This document shows positions 1-10,601 of a stretch of 48,787 nt of DNA, in pieces. The position numbers were made by a program, and so were the translations under genes. The notes beneath the pieces are model-generated. The model was not told the DNA's origin. It saw only the letters and a list, made by a program, of their open reading frames with translations, and made no database searches. This DNA comes from Azolla pinnata (lineage: Eukaryota > Streptophyta > Polypodiopsida > Salviniales > Salviniaceae): assembly GCA_037176905.1 (NCBI GenBank), contig JBBBWG010030510.1, forward strand, positions 1 through 48,787, in the 5' to 3' direction. Numbering within the stretch: position 1 is the first letter of the stretch; each line of letters opens with the position of its first letter.

Positions 1-3000
1 GAGTCAAGGATTTTTTCCACTTCATACTCATCCCCAGACACTAGCTTGATGGGCGGGGGTCGACTGTGTTGCCGCCCGGGAAGGATAGAAGGATGGTAGA
101 CTTCCAAGAGGGATACATGGAAGACGTTATGGATGTGATAGTGCGGCGGGAGGTCGAGTCGGTAGGCCACAGGATTGATGCGCTCGAAGATAAGGAAGGG
201 ACCTACTTTTGTATAATCTAGCTTTGAACATGGACGAGTGGTCGTAATGTTCCGTCGTAGAAGCATACCATGTCGCCCACTTGAAAATTGGGCGGAGGCA
301 CTCGTAAATTGTTGGCGGTTGGCTTTTGTCAGTCCTGCGCATTAACTAACTAAGAGTTAGATCTTGGTGGATGTCCTTGAGACGACCCGCCCGCTCTTCA
401 ACCGAAGGGTTTACTGAGCTAGAGGGAAGAGATATGCTGAAGCGAGGGTGGAAACCAAAGTTGGCAAAGAAGGGGGAGGTTCCAATAGATGAATGAAGAG
501 TGTTATTATAAGCAAATTCCGCCAATGGGAGGAGCGTAGTCCAATCATCTTGCTGGTAGCTTACCACACATCGCAGATATTGCTCCAAGACTTGATTGAC
601 GCGTTCTGTTTGGCCATCTATTTGTGGATGGAATGTCGTCGAGAGCTTGGTGGTGGTGCCGAGAATTTGGAAGAGTCGTTTCCAAAAACAGGAAATAAAT
701 GGTGGACCACGATCAGAGACGATGTCATCGGGTAACCCATGGAGGCGCACCACATTCTCTAGAATGAGATTCGCAGTCACTGCTCCAGAGATGGCTTTGA
801 AACAAGGTATAAAATGTGTCATTTTGGTAAATCTATCCATGACTACCAAGATGGAATCATGTCCTCCCGATGGTGGTAGGTCGATGATGAAGTCCATAGA
901 TATGGATGACAAAGGTCGATCAGGAAGTGGGAGAGGTTGAAGCAATCCATATGGGCAATGACGGGCTGTTTTGGATCGAGAACAGATATCACAAGACTTG
1001 ATGAAAGCTTTGACGAGTTTCCATTGTTGGGGCCACTAGTAAGTCCGAGAGATGAGCTCTAAAGTTTTGGCGACTTTGAAGTGGCCCGCAAGTAAATTGT
1101 CATGGCCTTCCGATATGACACGAACTCGGCATGGTCCCTCTGGGACATATACGAGGTTTCTTCGAAGGAGTAACCCATCACGAAAAGAGAATTTATTGAG
1201 ATCATCCCGGGATGATTGAGAGGTTGGATCCTCGAGACTTGTCTTGATTTCTTGAGCAAAGTGGTCCGCGATGGTTGCCCTAAAGATCTAAGTAAGGAGG
1301 GTCTCATCTTGGAGTAGATACGTTGCAGAGATTTGAACTTGATCAGGGGTTAACAAGCATTGGGACTGTTTGTCGTAGGCTTTGTCACCTGGGCGAGGTG
1401 CGAGTTCCAGGCGCCTAGAAAGAGCATCAGCTGTACAATGACAGTTCCCCGGACGGAACTTGATTTCAAAGTCGTAGTCAGCGAGGAAAATTGACCATCG
1501 GGCTTGATGACGATTCAAGGTGCGGGTAGAAGCAAAATAAAGAAGGTTCTTGTGGTGGGTGATGACTTGAACACGGTGTTGGGCCCCAGCGAGATAAGAC
1601 CTCCATTCCTCGAAAGCTAAAATGATGGATGCAAGTTCCTTGTCATAGATCAGGTAGTTGATTTCAGGCGCTGTGAATTTGCGGGAGTAATAAGTTACTG
1701 GATGGTGTACTCCATTTTTGTCAGGCTGTGAGAGTATCGCGCCGATAGCGAAGTCTGACGCATCTGTTTTAACTATGAAGGGCTTCGTTGGGTCAACATG
1801 AAGCAGCACCGGAGCAGTCATAAAAGCTGATTTAAGGGACACAAATGCCTTGTGTTCCACTGACGTCCAAGTGAATGGTCGGTCCTTACGGGTGAGTGCA
1901 ACCAAGGGTTGTACAATACTAGAGAATCCTTTAATAAAACGACGATAAAAATTCGCAAAGCCAAGAAAAGATTGAAGGTCTCTTACCCGGGTGGGGGGTT
2001 GCCATTCTTGGATTGCGGCCACTTTCCGTTGATCCATGGAAATACCATCGGGGGAGATGATATAGCCCAGAAACTCCACTGAGGGCTGATCGAATACACA
2101 CTTCTCGCATTTGGCATAAAGACCATGCTCCCGAAGTTTTGACAGCACTAGACATACATGCTGCTCATGGGTGTGGAGATCCGGAGAGTAGATGCGAATA
2201 TCATCTAAATATGCCACCATGAACTGGTCGAGATACTCCCAGAAAATATCATTTATCATGTGTTGGAAGACAGCTGGGGCGTTAGTGAGACCGAAAGGCA
2301 TGACACGATACTCGAACAAACCATATCTGGTGCGGAACGCTGTCTTCCATTCGTCGCTCGGACGAATGCGGACCAAATTGTAAGCTCCCCGTAAATCGAT
2401 TTTTGAAAACACTTGTCCAGTTCGGAGACGGTCCAAAAGCTCTGGGATCAATGGCAATGGATAACGGTTGCAGATCCTTACCTTGTTAAGGCCTCGATAG
2501 TCGACGCAGAGTCGCAAGGATCCGTCCTTCTTCTTGACAAACAAGATTGGTGACCCGACAGGAGATTTGGAGTGGCGAATGGACCCTTTTGATAAGTTCT
2601 TATCAATGTATCCTCGAAGCGCATCCAACTCTGGCTCTGATAATCCGTAAATGGGACCAAAGGGAGGACAATCACCACCAATAAGGTCAATTGGACAATC
2701 GTACGACCAATGCTCTGGTAATCGGTCGACATTGCATTTTTCAAAAACATCAGAGAACTCCCGATATTTTGAAGGAATCGAGATTGGTGAGTCCACCCCA
2801 ATGACAGCTTGAACCTTCATGTGACATGAACCTTCATGACTTGTTATCACGTCGACACTGTTGTTATTGGATGCATGATCAGCTTCCAAGGTGTTATGAT
2901 CTTTATCGCTACCCCGAGGTGAGAAGTTGATAGAGAGCCTACGCCAATCTACAATGGGATTGTGCATCACTAACCATGACAAACCTAGAACGACAAGGTG

Positions 3001-3261
3001 TTGAGGAGAAGATATTAAATCGAAAGTAATTACTTCCCGATGTGACCCCACCGTGTGCAATAGTGGAGTCGTTTCCTCCGTAGTGACACCCGATGAGAGT
3101 AGTCGTCCATCAATAGCCTCGACCAGAATCTGCTTTGTTTTCTTGACCCATGGGATGGAGTGTCTGCGAGCAAAAAATATGTCAATATAACATGTTGCAC
3201 CAGAATCTAGTAGAGCGTCAATGCAAATCACCGTCCAAGAGAACCGGAACAAAGAAACCAT
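1..3261 (-). pseudogene. Gypsy pol remnant: protease, reverse transcriptase, RNase H, integrase
   Basis: The largest open piece is 1288-3261 (657 codons). In order it shows a retroviral-type aspartic protease motif (DSGAT), reverse transcriptase with VKKKDGSLRLCVDYR and the active-site box YLDD, and RNase H beginning KTDASDFAIGA. A TAG at 1288-1290 breaks the frame; it continues in phase through the integrase zinc-binding region (H..H then CDIC) and meets a second TAG near 1034. Integrase core follows (346-945) with a visible D, D, E triad (SMDF, SDRGPPF, GQTERVNQ). Near 345 another stop, and near 255 a frameshift, precede the conserved C-terminal region (LDYTKVGPFLIFERINPVAY; HNVFHVSLLE) that runs off the window. 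The third catalytic Asp expected in RNase H is His (ITHHKNL). Not functional. Confidence 0.93.
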
Positions 3262-3324
3262 TTTGACATGGTGCGATATGGATAGGGCTATCCTCTCGAC
3301 TGATGGAGCCCAGCTGCATAGCCC

Positions 3325-3839
3325 TTACTGCAGCTGGGCCCTTGCGTTTCCCGGGACGCGGCTTCCTTTGGCTGGGCAAACAATAGCAAGATGTCCGGAT
3401 GCGCCACAGTAGAAGCACAAGTGATTGTCCCGACGATGTTGTCGTTGAGCGGTGGACGATGAACGGGGCCGAATTAGATCTACCTCTATCGGCGTAGGTG
3501 AATTGCTTGTTAGGACCTTGGTTGGGACATGCAATGGGGGTGGAGATTGGAAGAGGACACAAGGAGGAAATGAAGGCAGCCCTGATTGATGAAACCACGT
3601 AGTCGTGAGCGTGTCCCATTGAACTTATTAGGGAGACTCACCTTAGGCTCGGGGTATGATTCTTGGTATGGTGGGGGTGGGTTTGGCGCGATGGTGCTAG
3701 TGGGTGGGGTGATTGAGGGAGCAGATTGAAACTTGAGTAGAGTTTCACGAAGGGTAGCATTCTCGGCTTGGAGTTCTTCCAAGGTTGCAAGTATAGTAGA
3801 GAGATTAGTGGTAGGATCAGACATGGCTTCATCCGCCAT
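3325..3839 (-). pseudogene. Gypsy gag remnant with internal deletion
   Basis: The frame starts at ATG 3839 (MADEAMSDPTTN), has a short heptad-like stretch (LEELQAENATLRETL) and the sequence VSLPNKFNGTRSRLRGFINQ, which is where gypsy capsid normally begins. Immediately afterwards the frame jumps into sequence that belongs just before the nucleocapsid zinc knuckle; the knuckle is present in another frame as CFYCGASGHLAIVC (CX2CX4HX4C) near 3370-3425. The roughly 200 residues of capsid that normally separate these two landmarks are missing. The start is supported by the lack of further upstream ATG in frame and by its position after the leader. The deletion junction is close to 3595. Confidence 0.8.
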
Positions 3840-3957
3840 GGCTTAATGAGAGGCGAAGCAAGGGGGAAGAGAGCAGAACAAGGAAGGTGAACAAACTATT
3901 ATGATAACGATAACGACAATTTGGAAACAAGAAGTTTGATGATCATTAACTGGTGTT

Positions 3958-3984
3958 GTTCACCTTGAATGAATCAAGGTGAAC
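3958..3984 (-). repeat. 11-bp perfect inverted repeat with 5-nt loop
   Basis: GTTCACCTTGA at 3958-3968 is the exact reverse complement of 3974-3984, separated by five bases. It falls 6-30 bases downstream of the candidate LTR TATA box, so the first bases of the retrotransposon RNA could fold into this hairpin. Confidence 0.85.
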
Positions 3985-3989
3985 TGTTT

Positions 3990-3997
3990 TATTTATA
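3990..3997 (-). promoter_or_regulatory. Candidate LTR TATA box
   Basis: On the minus strand the sequence TATAAATA lies about 150 bases upstream of the gag ATG at 3839. Its position suits the U3/R junction of the 5' LTR, with transcription starting near 3962. This is inference from spacing; the LTR cannot be confirmed without its partner outside the window. Confidence 0.5.
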
Positions 3998-4022
3998 CAA
4001 AGAGGCATGCAAGCATGTTGTA

Positions 4023-4130
4023 TGCATGCGATGCCATGTGTCATGTGCATGGGTCATGTTGTGCACGCGATGCCATGTGTCATGTACATGGGTCATGTTG
4101 TGCATGCGATGTCATGTGTCATGTGCATGG
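4023..4130. repeat. 39-bp tandem repeat, about 2.8 copies, GCATG-rich
   Basis: Units start at 4023, 4062 and 4101; each is 39 bases and contains GATGYCATGTGTCATG followed by CATGGGTCATGTTG. The third unit breaks off at 4130 and passes into more CATGCATG-rich sequence up to about 4235. Because 39 is divisible by three, it creates spurious plus-strand open frames with Cys/His/Trp repeats; these are not genes. The array probably lies in U3 of the retrotransposon LTR. Confidence 0.9.
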
Positions 4131-4250
4131 TCAATTCTTGCATGCATGTGATGCAATGCATGCCCATCACATGCATGTCATGTGCTATGTTGTGCATGGT
4201 CCATGCTTACATGCATGTCATGTGACTTGTCCATGGCATTAAGGCAATGA

Positions 4251-4271
4251 TAAAATAAAATAAAATAAAAT
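4251..4271. repeat. (AAAAT)n microsatellite
   Basis: Four tandem AAAAT units just beyond the retrotransposon leader; a possible A-rich scar or simple repeat near the element boundary. Confidence 0.8.
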
Positions 4272-5062
4272 GGAAAGGAATGAGAATACTAGATTAACAC
4301 ATTAATTAGACCGACATGAGATTCCTTTATAAGCATCAAGGAAATTACAAGTATTTGTAAACGCATTGTCAAGTGTAATGCATGAGAGTCTTGCAAAAGA
4401 AAGCGAGATTCTAGAAGGTTTTTCGCATACATAGTTCGAAGAGAATTCTTAAATTAATGAATATAATGGTATGCTTTGTATGGCACTGGCTCAACATAGG
4501 TACCTGTACATGATGTCGCTATCTCGTAGAATGAACAGAATCAATTTTGACCAAAAGAAGACTGGACCTATAAAAACATGTGTACCAAACAAAGCCGGTG
4601 AAATATCTGGATAAGAGTTGGCGACAATGACAAAGGGGCAGTGATGTCTCTGGTAGTGAGCCATATTATCGTGGACAAGCTCTTATAGCATAAACCATGA
4701 TTGTGAGATTTTGGAGGCTGATCGGAATTGAGAAAATATAATTAATATCCTGTTCAGGCAGAGCAAAACATCTATGAGAACATAGTTCTGATGGGGGCAA
4801 ATGTCGATATCGTCTACAATTTAAAAACATTTTTCTATTTGGAGGCCGGTCCATATAGCTGGACACATGGAAGAGGTTGATATCAATCACATGGATGATG
4901 GAACACAACCATATATACCTCATGGACAGCAATAGTACAATGTGAAACAGTGTCGTCGCAATGAATGCGTCGTATCACCGGGAACACACGGCCAATTTTT
5001 AGCTTAACGAGCGGAGTTGACTAAAAGCACAGTTTCCTTTTTACTATTGGGGTCTAGCCAAT
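4272..5062. other. Gene-free spacer
   Basis: No open frame longer than 90 codons with recognisable content, no RNA gene seen. The minus-strand frame at 4666-4932 has no recognisable motif. Confidence 0.6.
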
Positions 5063-5094
5063 GAGTGAGTGAGTGAGTGAGTGAGTGAGTGAGT
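5063..5094. repeat. (GAGT)8 microsatellite
   Basis: Eight perfect GAGT units. Confidence 0.95.
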
Positions 5095-5196
5095 GCATGG
5101 GCTTCACTATTTGCTTATGATTGTTCCAGTACGCTGTGCGTGCATGGGCTTCCTTGGGCTGAGCTACATGCTGCTGGAGCTATCTATGGCAGCGCC

Positions 5197-5220
5197 CAGC
5201 TCAGCTCAGCTCAGCTCAGC
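5197..5220. repeat. (CAGCT)n microsatellite
   Basis: About five tandem CAGCT units, ending right before the ATTTATATAAA box. Confidence 0.9.
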
Positions 5221-5342
5221 ATTTATATAAACAATCTCCTCCTCGATTTGCCCAAAGAAGCCCCTTTGCCTTTTTCACGGTCCCATTGCTGCCCAAACCC
5301 TAACCCTAAAACCCTAAAACCCTAACCCTAACCCTAACCCTA
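5221..5342 (+). promoter_or_regulatory. TATA box followed by a telo-box cluster (candidate promoter)
   Basis: TTTATATAAAC near 5222 looks like a good TATA box. About 70 bases downstream, 5295-5342 holds nine mixed CCCTAA/CCCTAAA/CCCTAAAA units. Telo-boxes (AAACCCTAA) just downstream of the start site are typical of plant genes for translation and ribosome assembly. The first in-frame ATG after it is at 5358. This could instead be an interstitial telomere repeat without promoter activity. Confidence 0.4.
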
Positions 5343-5357
5343 GGCCCTTTTGCTTCC

Positions 5358-5495
5358 ATGTTCCATCGGGCAATCCGTGGTTCGTGGAGCTCGGATTTTT
5401 ACTTGAGCCGAGGGCTGAAAACACAGCGAAAGCCAAGAAGCAGAAAGCTCCGAGATTTTGCACACACTCTGATGCGAGCGCCTCCGATTCGATGA
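5358..5495 (+). other. Possible orphan first exon or small ORF (45 codons)
   Basis: First ATG downstream of the TATA/telo-box cluster. The 45-residue product begins MFHRAIRGSWSSDFYLSRGL and is rich in Arg, Lys, Ser and poor in acidic residues (several Arg/Lys, one or two Asp), as in a mitochondrial or plastid targeting peptide. No family is recognised. No convincing second exon was found, so it may be a remnant of a duplicated gene's 5' end. Confidence 0.22.
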
Positions 5496-6200
5496 ACAGT
5501 TCCCGTCCTAGGTTCAGATCTCGCCTGCCCAAATGGCCCTGTAGCACCTTGCGCCAATGGCCGCTCAGTGAACGTTGTGAGATGTCTCTACCTCTCGTGT
5601 GTTTACCTGGGCGAAGAGCTTCTGATGCTAGCATCGGTTCCAAACAAGGTTGTCCTGGGCATCTGCTAAAACACTAGCCGCCTTGACCGATCGCGCTCGC
5701 TCCACAGAACCTTAGCTTGATTGTCTGTGACATAAGAAGCAGTAGGTATGCTATTATGGCCCAGGAATGCCCAAGTGTTTGAATGCTCTTCTTCTCGATG
5801 CGGTGTGTCAAGCATATCGATGTAACTCTTCAAATGAGGGTGTTGAATTCATAGTTCATGACCACTTTGCGTCATACATAACATAGATTAGTAGTTGTTG
5901 CAGCATGTCTCGACTCTCTAAGCGATGGGAGTATTGAACTACGTTGAAGTTTAAACTAATCCTCCCATTGAATTCATTGGAACACATCATCCGAAGTGCT
6001 CGTCAAGATATCCATTTGCAAACACTTCACATTTGAAGAAGATTTTGGGTCTTTTATTGAAAGAACAGATTAACCACGTAAATAAATTATAGGGGATTTA
6101 GGATGCAATCGCTACAACTAGTAATGGACCATGTAAAGAGCTTTGTGTGATGAGGTTTTTCTCTTAGCTTTGTGTACATTTTGTTTCCTTTGATTTCACA
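5496..6200. other. Gene-free spacer
   Basis: Nothing recognisable; both strands have only short frames. Confidence 0.55.
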
Positions 6201-6227
6201 ATGTAATTGTCGCGTTTAACTTATTTG

Positions 6228-6802
6228 TTGGGTGCAATCTAGTGAAATTTTTTATACTTGCGAAGATGACCATACATATTACAATTGAAGCAGCGGGGAC
6301 AAACACTCTGATCCTGCTCTGGTAGATGGCACTTGGAGGACCATTTGGCACTTTGCACATAGATGTCCATGGGGGTGATAGTGGAAGAGCTTTCCTTAAG
6401 TTGGTGCCAATTGTTTTTGACAAAGTTGTCTTGTTATAGGAACCATGTGGCCATAACTCAATCCAATAGTGTTTGCAGCTCCCTGGCCTTGCGCGCATTT
6501 GACCAGTTTTTGTAGCTTGCAATGTTCTCCATGTGGTCAAATCAGGTGAGTATGTCTTTGTCGAGAGGCCTGAGAATGTTCTGGGACGTGCCTTCTAAAT
6601 AAATTTCATTGAGCCGTCGGCCTTGGCCATCATCAAGTGGGTGTTCATTGTGGGAAGATAGGAGATCCATCAACACTTCATTGGAACTGAGGAGGGACTG
6701 ATTTGTTTGATTCACCTGTAGCAGCATATTGGAGACGGTGTAAAGCTCCTGGTCAATGTGAGCTCTACTTATTGTTAATGGTTTCACATACTCTAGGTGC
6801 AT
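6228..6802 (-). pseudogene. Degenerate gag-like frame with zinc-knuckle relic
   Basis: One minus-strand frame can be followed from 6802 down to about 6245, interrupted by three stops (near 6540, 6448 and 6438). It begins MHLEYVKPLTISRAHIDQEL, has an amphipathic Leu/Asn/Gln-rich stretch, then WSNARKARELQTLLD and ATWFL, and ends VCPRCFNCNMYGHLRKY. The last segment resembles a CX2CX4HX4C knuckle whose final Cys has become Tyr. Order and spacing suggest a retrotransposon gag (capsid then nucleocapsid), but no pol sequence was found beside it. Family assignment is uncertain. Confidence 0.4.
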
Positions 6803-8330
6803 GGAGGCAACCTCATACTACAGTGATTGGATTGGTGAAGGAGAGAATCCGAGTATGACATGTTGCCCGTCATCTCCACCAATGTTCAATAGAAGAGTAT
6901 GAGATTGAACCAAATCGACCTGATTAGATGCCTTCTTATTTATAAATGTTTTTAAGTGCTTACAACTTATTATAGTTTTGCTAAAAGTAACGATATGTTT
7001 TACTTTAAAAATAAGGATATGCTTTATAAATTCTTAAAGGAACAATGTACTTTCCTATCTAAAAGTATTGGTGACAACTCAATATAGATTTATTTTAAGT
7101 AGCTTATAGTTACATTGACTATCTTAGTTCATAACCATTTGGCTTCGAGAACCGATCCGTGTCACAACATTAAAGGAATTTTAATGAACTTAATCAAATA
7201 TCAAAGCGACGAATCATTGTTTTCTTTATGTAGCTTTTCATTGATAGTGATATCATTATTATCATCAAAAGCTTGTATATCATCCTCAAGATAAAATATC
7301 ACACTTGTAAGGGCATTGTTTTTTTCACATTATATTACCTATTGTTATCTTTCTAAGGCCAAATGTCTTCCTTTATCTTCTTTTTCTTCAATGATTTCAA
7401 TGGGTTTAAAACCTCTTTCTTTGACTTTCTTAAAAAGACGACGATTAATATGCAAATAGTCCAAATTCTTTATATGATAAAGAGTCAACCTATTTATTCT
7501 TTTAATATATATCAAAGAAAATACATTAAAGATTGTACGATATTAAAAAAAAAAATGTATCATATAACCTACTTTGATAGTTTACCAAAAAAGTTATCTA
7601 TCAAATATGTTCTAGTTTTTTTAATTATATTACCAAATCTTTAATAAATATTAAACAGAAAAAACCATGAGATACATCACGATTCAAATAAATTCCAAAA
7701 AACTTATTTTCGAATGTAATTAATATCTAAATAGTTCTTCAACCTTTTCTATCTTTTTCAAATTTCAAATACGATCCCATTGTGTTTTATTAATTTCTAA
7801 GTAATTAATGATACTCACACAAGATAATCGAGATGCTCAATACTTAACCTATTACTTTTTATTTCCTTGATTATACATTTTGCTCAGAGAACCCTCTCTC
7901 ATAAGATATGACCATATCAATCAAAATTATTTAATAATATATATACTAATCCATATATACTAGTTTTTTATAGTAAATTTTACTATTATTTTGATAAATT
8001 GATGAAAAAATGATCTATCAAGCTTGATAGTCTAAGATTTTTTTGCTAGTAGAAAACAAGGAAAATGGCTAAAAATCACCATGATGGCAATCAAAAGGTA
8101 ACACTGCTTGAGATAATACATGAATTGTAAGATTCATAAAATTGGGAGTACATACTGTAAACATTTCCTGCCATTAGATTGAATTTTCTACTCGATTAGC
8201 ATCACTTGCAACGAGTTAAAAACAATAAAAATGACCTTCTAACATAAAATTCTTCCAATATACACTTTGTAATTGTCAAATATCACCAACATAACGTAAA
8301 ATAGTGGTCATAATATTCAACTCATGGTTC
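6803..8330. other. AT-rich spacer without recognisable genes
   Basis: Strongly AT-rich with poly-A/poly-T runs. The plus-strand frame at 7363-7644 is Phe/Ile/Lys/Asn-rich as expected by chance in such DNA. Part of the stretch may belong to the flank of the hAT fossil that follows. Confidence 0.55.
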
Positions 8331-9350
8331 CTCTCTTAACCATTTTCATTCCATAAAGGATGCAAAACATAACTTGTTACATGGAATGAAGATTGTAATA
8401 TCGTCAATATTCTCTTGCAACGTACTTTAATTTTACTCAGCTTTAAAGGATCAATTACAATTATATTATTAATTTTAATTCATAAATCAAACCCATTCTT
8501 GCACCTTCTTTATTAGCCAAACGAAGAATTTCTAAAATTGGTTTAGTACATAGTTTCATTATTGTTCTTACATATGTCCAAAAACTAGTGTTAAGAATTA
8601 TTTGAACTATTTCTTTTGATATCTTTGTTTTAGATCCACTCCATTGAGACCATTGCTTACTAATTACCACCATTTTTCTTAAATCACCATAAACTTTATA
8701 TTAATGTAATAATTTGATATCACAATTAAACTATATGAAAATCTTGTGGTAGAATGTTTAAACAAATGTTTATCAAATTATTTGCGAAACAATGTCAAAA
8801 CATATTGTTTTATAGTTATGAAAAGTACGTTGTAATTTTCAAAGAATTTTGCAAAACAACATCAATCAAAACACATATTGCAATGTCCTCAAATAGCACA
8901 TCTAAGCAATGACATGTGCATCTGGTAAAAACATTCATGTCCATTTATTTCAATTGTATGACCTTCTATCACACAATTAGTTGTATTGTCCATGCACACT
9001 TACACTAACCCAACTTCAAGTATAACATCATTTAAAATGTTAAAAATGTGCTCACCAATGTCAACTTTACCACTTGTGTTAAAATATTCTAAAAATAGTG
9101 TACGTTGAATAGATATAGTCAAAACATTAATTATTATTGTATTCCTTAATGTGTCTAATTTATTATCACTTATAATGGTACATCCATATTTTTTCTAAGA
9201 CTTTTTTCCTCTAAGTGCTTGTTATGTGATTGATATGAAGATAACAATTTCACTAATGGTCAAACAACTTCTTTGAATGAAGGAGTGAAAGACAATGTAA
9301 TAGAAGTGTGTCGTAGCATAAACACATGACCACAATGTTTGCAAAACAAA
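8331..9350 (-). pseudogene. Fossil hAT-type transposase (DUF659 family)
   Basis: Read on the minus strand in pieces, with stops and single-base shifts, the conserved order of the DUF659 transposase can be followed: YGCTIISD (9164-9187), FLEYFNTSGKVDIGEH, ILNDVILEVG, MDNTTNCVIEG (about 8960-8990), CTCHCLDVLFEDI (8881-8920), TTRFSYSLIVIS (about 8725), then SKQWSQWSGSKTK and FW (near 8580), ILRLANKEGARMGLIYEL (8470-8530) and a decayed HVTSYVLHP (near 8370). In intact relatives these correspond to the catalytic D region, the DNA.NYV.AG box, the CAAHC(I/L)DLMLEDI box and the VLRLVD...MGYIYEAM box. The longest open remnant is 8461-8673. No terminal inverted repeats were found by eye. Confidence 0.75.
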
Positions 9351-10568
9351 CAAAATGTTATTCAATAGTATAGTTTCACTAAAGGTTTCATTTATGAACT
9401 TTCTTTATCATATTGATTGTTGCTTTGGTTTAAGTACGAGAGTGATATTATTTACTTCGATTATCACGTTGTAAATTTTTCTATTATGTCATATCTTTGT
9501 AGTCCTCAAACAATCTTTATGTGCACTATTAAAAAAAAATGATGGTTGCTTCTATATTAGAGCTCTTAACCATTCTACTCAAATTGATTGACTTATACGT
9601 AGTGCCTTGAATTGATTCTATTAGAGCAACGACATTACCATAATCTAGAATAATAAGATACCCAAGTACATTATACAATAAGGTATTAATATTAATATCA
9701 AGTAGTTTAATATTAAATTGTCATATTAACACATATATTTCAATTTCTATGAATGTATTTATAGTGAAACATATTCCTTAAAAACTATATTAAAATTAAA
9801 AGGTCTAAAAACTCAAACAAAATTTTAATAGAGGAGCTTTGAATATTTTTTAATTTAAATCAAATTTGTTATCATCATTCCTAACGATAAAGTTCTCAGT
9901 GTATAATAAAAGATTTCAAGGAAACACCACTTACAATTTTTAATAAAACTTACAAATATGTAATATTGATTTCCAATTAATATGTTCTAAGCACTTTCGA
10001 CTTCACGTATGTGACCATATAATACATATGGTTAGTGGTAAATAATTATAACCTATTACCTATACACTATTTGCTATAATGATAACATGCAATTGAAACT
10101 AATACTTACTAGTAAAACTACTAATCACGTACCTCACAAGCCTTAACAATATGGTAAGTGACCCTGGCTCAATAATTGACCGTAATATTGCTAACCACGA
10201 TCCCAAATTGTTTAACTGCCTTTCAATTAGTCAAAGCTAAGGAAAATCAACGAGGTTGTGCAAGAGAACAACAAAATACGTGCACATGTTATTAGGACAT
10301 ATATGAAGTTGATTCTTACTAGTTATTCACTAATCAACATTGATCTCACCCTTTCCTTAATTCCCATTTTGTAGCCTTGGATGGATTCTTGTTATGTTTT
10401 TTTTTCCATGTCATTGGAAATTAACCCATAGATAACCATTGTAAAAATTACGCAAAGGTGGTCACTTGCAGCCATATCACAAAAAGCTCAATAAAATTGC
10501 GTTCGCATCTATATGGACTTCTACAACAACAATGTTGGCTACATGTTCGTGTCATCCAAGTTCATGAG
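9351..10568. other. AT-rich spacer without recognisable genes
   Basis: No frame with recognisable content on either strand; may include the 5' side of the hAT fossil (a CX2C...H sequence at about 9300-9345 could be a BED-finger relic but is too weak to call). Confidence 0.5.
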
Positions 10569-10574
10569 CCCACA

Positions 10575-10601
10575 ACACACACACACACACACACACACAC
10601 A
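10575..10601. repeat. (CA)n microsatellite
   Basis: About 13 perfect CA units. Confidence 0.95.

Larger units (their letters stand above)
1..4245 (-). mobile_element. Decayed Ty3/gypsy LTR retrotransposon, chromovirus-like (partial)
   Basis: Reading leftward on the minus strand the order is candidate 5' LTR/leader (about 4245-3840), gag remnant, protease, reverse transcriptase, RNase H, integrase, then the start of a chromodomain-like tail (YEVEKILD) cut by the window edge. The order PR-RT-RH-INT is that of Ty3/gypsy (Metaviridae); a chromodomain after integrase marks chromoviruses. The 3' LTR lies outside the window, so the LTR ends and target-site duplication cannot be defined, and the right boundary is a guess. 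The copy is dead: gag has lost its capsid region, there are at least two in-frame stops in pol, and reading-frame shifts near 3360, 3230 and 255. Insertion into gene-poor DNA is typical of such elements. Confidence 0.9.

Noticed and set aside
3969-4242. Three overlapping plus-strand frames with repeated Cys/His/Trp peptides
   Set aside because: They are produced by the 39-bp CATG-rich tandem repeat, open in several frames at once, and lie in the presumed LTR.
7363-7644. 93-codon plus-strand frame
   Set aside because: Phe/Ile/Lys/Asn composition expected in AT-rich DNA; no motif, no neighbours.
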